From the NCBI RefSeq assembly GCF_015565955.1, contig NZ_CP064760.1:1178001-1242000 (forward strand): a DNA stretch of 64,000 nucleotides, given 5' to 3'. This document shows, in pieces, positions 60,137 to 64,000 of this stretch. Below the pieces are notes generated by a model that worked only from the letters and a program-made list of their open reading frames with translations, was not told the origin of the DNA and did not search any database. A program made the position numbers and the translations under genes. The DNA is from Microbacterium schleiferi. Its GTDB lineage: Bacteria > Actinomycetota > Actinomycetes > Actinomycetales > Microbacteriaceae. Each line of letters begins with the position of its first letter. Position 1 is the stretch's first letter.

Positions 60137-61378
60137 TCAGGCGCCGAGTCCGACGGCTTCGAACTCGGCGTTGTACTTCTCCTGCTCCTGGTTACTGAGC
60201 GCCCGGAAGATGAACGCGTTGGCCAGCGTCTCTTCGTCGGGGAAGATGAGCTGGTTCTCGACCATCTCGGGGTCGATGTCGGCCATCGCTTCCTGGGCTC
60301 CGACCACGGGGGTGATGTAGTTCACCCAGGCGGCAACCTCGGCGGCGACTTCGGGCTGGTAGTAGTAGTCGATCAACGTCTCGACGTTGGCCTTCTGCTG
60401 CGAGCCGATCGGGATCATGAAGTTGTCGCTCCAGAGCGTCCCACCCGAGTCGGGAAGGGCGAATCCGAACTTGTCGTAGCCGACCTCCGCGTTGATGGCG
60501 GTGATGTCGCCCGACCACACGATGGCAGCGAGCGTGTCCTCGTTGATGAGGTCGTCGGCATACGAGTTGCCCTTGATGTTGCGGATCTGACCGTCCGAGA
60601 CCTGCTGGGCGAACACGTCGATCGCGTTCTGGAACTCGGTGTCGCCCCACGAGCCGGAGGAGATGTCCACACCCTGGCTCAGCATGATGAGCCCGATCGT
60701 GTCGCGCATCTCGCTGAGGACGCCGACGCGGCCCTTCAGATCGGGGTTCCAGAGGTCGTCGACGGATGCCAGGCCGTTGGGAAGCTTCTCGGTGTTCCAG
60801 GCGAGACCTGCAAAGCCCGACTGCCACGGCACCGAGTTGGCGCGGCCGGGGTCGAAGCTCGGGTTCATGAGGCTCGGGTTGAGGTTCGCGTAGACGTTGG
60901 GCATCTTCGCCTTGTCGAAGGCCTGCGTGTAGCCCGAGGCGATCCAGATGTTCGCCATCCAGTCGGTGAGGCACACGGTGTCGGCGCCGATGCCCTGGCC
61001 GAGAGCGAGCTGGTCGCGCACCTTCGCGAAGTACGTGTTGTTGTCGTCGATCGAGACGTCGTAGTTGACGGTCAGCCCCGTCTGCTCTTCGAAGGCCTGC
61101 AGCGTCGGGTGGTTGCCGTCGTCATCCTCGTCGAGGTAGAACGACCAGTTCGCCCAGGTGAGGGTCTTCACGCTCGATGACAGGTCTTCGGGGGCGGTCA
61201 GCGCTGAGCCGCCCGTCGAGTCCGAACCACCCACGCGGCCGGTGCAGGCCGCGAGGAATCCCATGAGCGAGAGAGCACCGGCGCCGGCGAGCACGCCACG
61301 GCGGGAGATCTGCGCTGCACGGGCCTGCGAAATGAGCGCTCGGATCATCGGATCGGAGGGGAGTTGACGGTCGGGCAT
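60137..61378 (-). CDS. potD: Polyamine-type ABC transporter substrate-binding lipoprotein (PotD-like)
   Basis: Binding protein of 413 residues. The N-terminus has a Tat/lipoprotein-like signal (ISRRGVLAGAGALSLMGFLAAC) with two arginines and lipobox LAAC. The mature part reads TLTWANWSFYLDEDDDG, FEEQTGLTVNYDVSIDDNNTYFAKV, VCLTDWMANIW and YYYQPEVAAEVAAWVNYITPVVGAQEAM, as in PotD-type spermidine/putrescine binders. First gene of the operon; the aminotransferase for amines is encoded just upstream. Confidence 0.92.
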   Translation of the reverse strand: MPDRQLPSDPMIRALISQARAAQISRRGVLAGAGALSLMGFLAACTGRVGGSDSTGGSALTAPEDLSSSVKTLTWANWSFYLDEDDDGNHPTLQAFEEQTGLTVNYDVSIDDNNTYFAKVRDQLALGQGIGADTVCLTDWMANIWIASGYTQAFDKAKMPNVYANLNPSLMNPSFDPGRANSVPWQSGFAGLAWNTEKLPNGLASVDDLWNPDLKGRVGVLSEMRDTIGLIMLSQGVDISSGSWGDTEFQNAIDVFAQQVSDGQIRNIKGNSYADDLINEDTLAAIVWSGDITAINAEVGYDKFGFALPDSGGTLWSDNFMIPIGSQQKANVETLIDYYYQPEVAAEVAAWVNYITPVVGAQEAMADIDPEMVENQLIFPDEETLANAFIFRALSNQEQEKYNAEFEAVGLGA

Positions 61379-61532
61379 AGTCGGTCACCTCAATCAGCTG
61401 AATGCGTGCTGTGCACGGATTGTCAGTGATCGTGCCATGACCAGCCCCGGGCGGCAAGCGATATCCGAAGCCCGAAACAAACTTGATACAGGAATCTGTC
61501 GTTTCGAGTAACGTGCGCAACGGTTTCACGCA

Positions 61533-61575
61533 CACCAGCTGCGGATTCCGACGTTGCCGGAATCCGCAGCTGGTG
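61533..61575. terminator. Perfect 18-bp hairpin downstream of the aminotransferase
   Basis: CACCAGCTGCGGATTCCG (61533-61550) and its exact complement (61558-61575) enclose ACGTTGC. It begins 6 bases after the leftward aminotransferase stop and separates it from the potD operon. It is a likely intrinsic or actinobacterial-type terminator. Confidence 0.7.
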
Positions 61576-61581
61576 AATCCG

Positions 61582-62969
61582 CTACAGCAGGCCCGCGGCG
61601 CGCGTGAGAACGTCGCGCAGGATCTGCTCGAGCTCGTCGAACTCCGAGGGTCCGATCGTCAGCGGCGGGGCGAGCTGGATGACGGGGTCGCCGCGGTCGT
61701 CGGCGCGGCAGTACAGGCCGGCGTCGTACAGGGCGCCGGAGAGGAATCCGCGCAGGAGTCGCTCGGACTCGTCGTCATTGAAGGTCTCGCGCGTCGCCTT
61801 GTCTTTGACCAGTTCGATGCCGAAGAAGTAGCCGTCGCCGCGCACGTCGCCGACGATCGGCAGATCGAGCAGCTTCTCCAGCGCCGCGCGGAACAGGGGG
61901 GAGTTCTCGCGGACGCGCTGGTTCAGGCCCTCCTCGTCGAAGATCGCGAGGTTTTCGAGGGCGACGGCAGCAGAGACCGGATGCCCGCCGAAGGTGTAGC
62001 CGTGCAGGAACGACGTGTGACCGTGGCGGAACGGCTCGTAGATCCGGTCCGAGATCACAGTTGCGCCCAGCGGCGAGTAGCCGCTCGTGAGCCCCTTGGC
62101 CGAGGTGATGATGTCGGGGACGTAGTCGTACGCGTTGCAGGCGAAGGTGTGGCCGATGCGTCCGTAGGCGCAGATGACCTCATCCGACACCAGCAGCACA
62201 TCGTGGCGGTCGCAGATCTCGCGGACGCGCTGGAAATAGCCCGGGGGAGGGGGAAGCATCCGCCTGAGTTCTGCACGGGCTCGAGGAAGACGGCGGCGAC
62301 GGTTTCGGGGCCTTCGAACAGGATCATCTCTTCGATGCGGTCGGCTGCCCACTTGCCGAAGGCTTCGAGGCGGTCGCCGTTTCCATCCCACACGAACCCG
62401 GCCTCTTCGGCGCGGTACGCGTTGGTGTTGGGCACGCGGAAAGCGCCAGGCACGAGCGGCTCGAACGGTGCCTTCATGACCGGGATGCCGGTGATCGCCA
62501 GCGCTCCCTGCGGGGTGCCGTGGTAAGCGATCGAGCGCGAGATGACCTTGTGCTTGAGGGGCTGGCCCTGCAGCTTCCAGAACTGCTTCGCGAGCTTGAA
62601 CGCGGTCTCGACGGCTTCACCGCCCCCGGTGGTGAAGAACACACGATTGAGGTCGCCGGGTGCCTCGTCTGCCAGGCGGTCGGCCAGTTCGATCGCCGAC
62701 GGGTGCGCGTACGACCACAGCGGGAAGAACGCGAGCTCTTCAGCCTGCTTCGCTGCGGCCTGAGCCAGGCGCTTGCGGCCGTGCCCCGCGTTGACGACGA
62801 ACAGTCCCGACAGGCCGTCGAAGTAGCGCTTGCCCCGGTCGTCCCAGATGTGATGGCCCTCACCGCGCACGATGATGGGCACCCCGGAGGTGTCCAGCAC
62901 CGACTGGCGGGTGAAGTGCATCCACAGGTGGTCCTGTGCCTTCTTCTGCAGATCGGCGGACGAGGTCAT
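61582..62969 (-). pseudogene. Class III aminotransferase (amine/omega-amino acid:pyruvate type), frameshifted as given
   Basis: PLP enzyme starting at 62969 (MTSSADLQKKAQDHLWMHFTRQ). It has FFTTGGGEAVETAFKLAKQ (phosphate pocket) and VAAVFLEPVQNSGGCFP, after which the frame breaks. The other frame continues PPPGYFQRVREICDRHDVLLVSDEVICAYGR, ITSAKGLTSGYSPLGA (PLP Lys) and YTFGGHPVSAAVALENL. One extra base in the G5 run at 62249-62253 restores 462 residues. The position between potD and an Lrp regulator suggests putrescine or a similar amine as substrate. Confidence 0.88.
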
Positions 62970-63027
62970 GACATGTCCTTTCGGGGCGCGATCACGCTGG
63001 TCTGGGTGGTGATCACTGGGTATCGAT

Positions 63028-63501
63028 TCATGACTGGGTGCCCCAGTCATAGAGCTGTTTCACGAGGCGGAGATAAACGAAGGATTCGGTGGCGACGACG
63101 CCGTCGATGGCGCGGATGCGCCGGTTGAGAAGGTCGATGAGCTCGTCATCCGAGGCGCAGACGACCTCGGCGAGCACATCGAAGCTGCCCGCGGTGAGCA
63201 CGACGTACGTGACTTCCGGGAGGGCGGAAACCTCCTCGGCAATGCGGGTTGAATCTCCCGAGGTGCGGATGCCGACCATCGCCTGCCTCGCGAACCCGAG
63301 TTGGAGGGGGTCGGTGACGGCGACGATCTGCATGACACCGGCGTCGACAAGCCGTTGCACGCGATTGCGCACAGCGGTCTCAGAGAGGCCCACAGCCTTG
63401 CCGATGTCGGCGTACGAGCGCCGGCCATCGGCCTGTAGGTGCTCGACGATGGCGCGCGAGATGTCGTCGAGTTGGGGAACCCGGGGAGTGCGATCTGCCA
63501 C
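63028..63501 (-). CDS. Lrp/AsnC-family transcriptional regulator
   Basis: Protein of 157 residues from the GTG at 63501 (VADRTPRVPQLDDISRAIVEHLQADGRRSYADIGKAVGLSETAVRNRVQRLVDAGVM). The N-terminal helix-turn-helix is followed by the ligand-binding RAM domain (LPEVTYVVLTAGSFDVLAEVVCASDDEL). It lies 58 bases upstream of the aminotransferase gene in the same direction and probably controls it and the pot operon. Divergent from the TetR gene. Confidence 0.92.
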   Translation of the reverse strand: MADRTPRVPQLDDISRAIVEHLQADGRRSYADIGKAVGLSETAVRNRVQRLVDAGVMQIVAVTDPLQLGFARQAMVGIRTSGDSTRIAEEVSALPEVTYVVLTAGSFDVLAEVVCASDDELIDLLNRRIRAIDGVVATESFVYLRLVKQLYDWGTQS

Positions 63502-63666
63502 GCGACGATCATCGCAGAGGAGATGCCAGAAGACAACTGAATACGTCGATATGGCAGCGGATATCGGCGGAATCCGCACGATGGCGGCGTTGTGAAGTCG
63601 GAAATCGGTGCTCTGCGAAGCCTCTGTCGCGCCCGGTACGCGGTGCACGCCGTGCGACCATGGGGG

Positions 63667-64000
63667 ATGAGCCTGCCAGAGAATGCTCCCGCGTCGAAGC
63701 GGGCCATCTGGCATGCCGCGCAGCGACTTTTCACCGAGAACGGCTTTGCTCGCACGTCGGTGCGCGAGATCGCGACCGAAGCCGCCATCGATCCTGCCCT
63801 GGTCATCCGCCATTTCGGCTCGAAAGAGCAGCTGTTCATGGAGACGATGGACGTCGATATCGGGGCTGCTGCCTTCGACGGGCCGATCGAGACGCTGGGC
63901 GAGCGGTTCATCGCCTTCGTGCTCGACGCGGATGCCGACATCCGTGGCATCTACCTGGCACTGCTGCGCGCCAGCGACTCCACGGGAATCTGGACCCACC
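63667..64000 (+). CDS. TetR-family regulator (3' end cut by window edge)
   Basis: The ATG at 63667 reads MSLPENAPASKRAIWHAAQRLFTENGFARTSVREIATEAAIDPALVIRHFGSKEQLFMETM, a full TetR helix-turn-helix (TSVREIATEAAIDPALVIRHFGSKEQL). The ligand-binding domain (GERFIAFVLDADADIRGIYLALLRAS) runs off the window. It is divergent from the Lrp gene; the 165 bases between them hold both promoters. Confidence 0.9.
   Translation, partial: MSLPENAPASKRAIWHAAQRLFTENGFARTSVREIATEAAIDPALVIRHFGSKEQLFMETMDVDIGAAAFDGPIETLGERFIAFVLDADADIRGIYLALLRASDSTGIWTH

Noticed and set aside
58883..61180. Rightward frame of 765 codons opposite potB-potA-potD
   Set aside because: Antisense shadow; the leftward frames carry complete ABC transporter motifs and overlapping starts.
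1..64000. CRISPR arrays, rRNA operons, insertion sequences and integrase genes
   Set aside because: No regularly spaced repeats, rRNA sequence, transposase motif (DDE) or tyrosine/serine recombinase motif was seen on either strand.

Overview
The window looks like chromosome from a high-GC actinobacterium of the family Microbacteriaceae, most likely a Microbacterium or close relative. The grounds are the strong G/C third-position bias, frequent GTG/TTG starts, tight ATGA/TGATG gene overlaps, a DUF222-type HNH endonuclease gene, and the general gene set. The genus is inferred from these features; no marker gene proves it.

Positions 1-34,400 are accessory. (i) 1-9,340 is one long leftward operon for extracytoplasmic protein and metal handling: a DUF6153 protein, a DsbA-like oxidoreductase, a flavin monooxygenase (frameshifted), CopC, a small zinc-ribbon protein, LspA, a DUF6804 membrane protein, TlpA, CcdA, ResB (frameshifted), CtaG and Lnt (cut by the left edge). 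It combines lipoprotein maturation (LspA, Lnt), disulfide and cytochrome c assembly, and copper delivery to oxidases. (ii) 9,340-14,191 holds a MobF (TrwC-type) relaxase-helicase and a small membrane protein, the sign of a conjugative or mobilizable element. (iii) 14,356-21,010 is a compact conflict-system cluster: a thymidylate-synthase/DUF1599 fusion and a 5-hmdU-kinase-type helical protein (rightward), an Nmad2 protein and a ThsB-like TIR (leftward), then a second TIR, a stand-alone SLOG protein and an Mrr-like nuclease (rightward). (iv) 21,141-24,763 has a vsr remnant, a nuclease-like/DGQHR protein and a divergent DNA methyltransferase, with visibly lower GC. (v) At 24,889-24,978 lies the 3' half of tRNA-Pro(GGG), starting in the anticodon loop and followed by a perfect hairpin; this is a probable integration site. 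(vi) 25,036-34,410 is a second defence block: GIY-YIG protein, a 437-aa protein of unknown function, a DUF1883-TIR fusion, a restriction endonuclease with a divergent cytosine-5 methyltransferase, and a SIR2-HerA-KTSC operon. It ends at a diverged copy of the post-tRNA sequence.

From about 34,475 rightward the genes look like ordinary chromosome: LysM lipoprotein, L,D-transpeptidase, DEAD-box RNA helicase, an XRE-cupin regulator divergent from a thioredoxin-reductase/methyltransferase fusion, sensor kinase, EamA transporter, GntR regulator, CoA transferase, glycogen phosphorylase, HNH endonuclease, MBL hydrolase, topoisomerase IB, a ketosteroid-dehydrogenase-like flavoprotein, and a polyamine-type ABC operon with a class III aminotransferase, an Lrp regulator and a TetR regulator cut by the right edge.

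A technical pattern runs through both parts. At least nine otherwise sound genes are broken by single missing bases, mostly in short G/C runs, and adding one base at each break restores an open frame of plausible length. This looks like homopolymer under-calling in the assembly, so 'pseudogene' labels on these entries should be read as 'frameshifted as given'.
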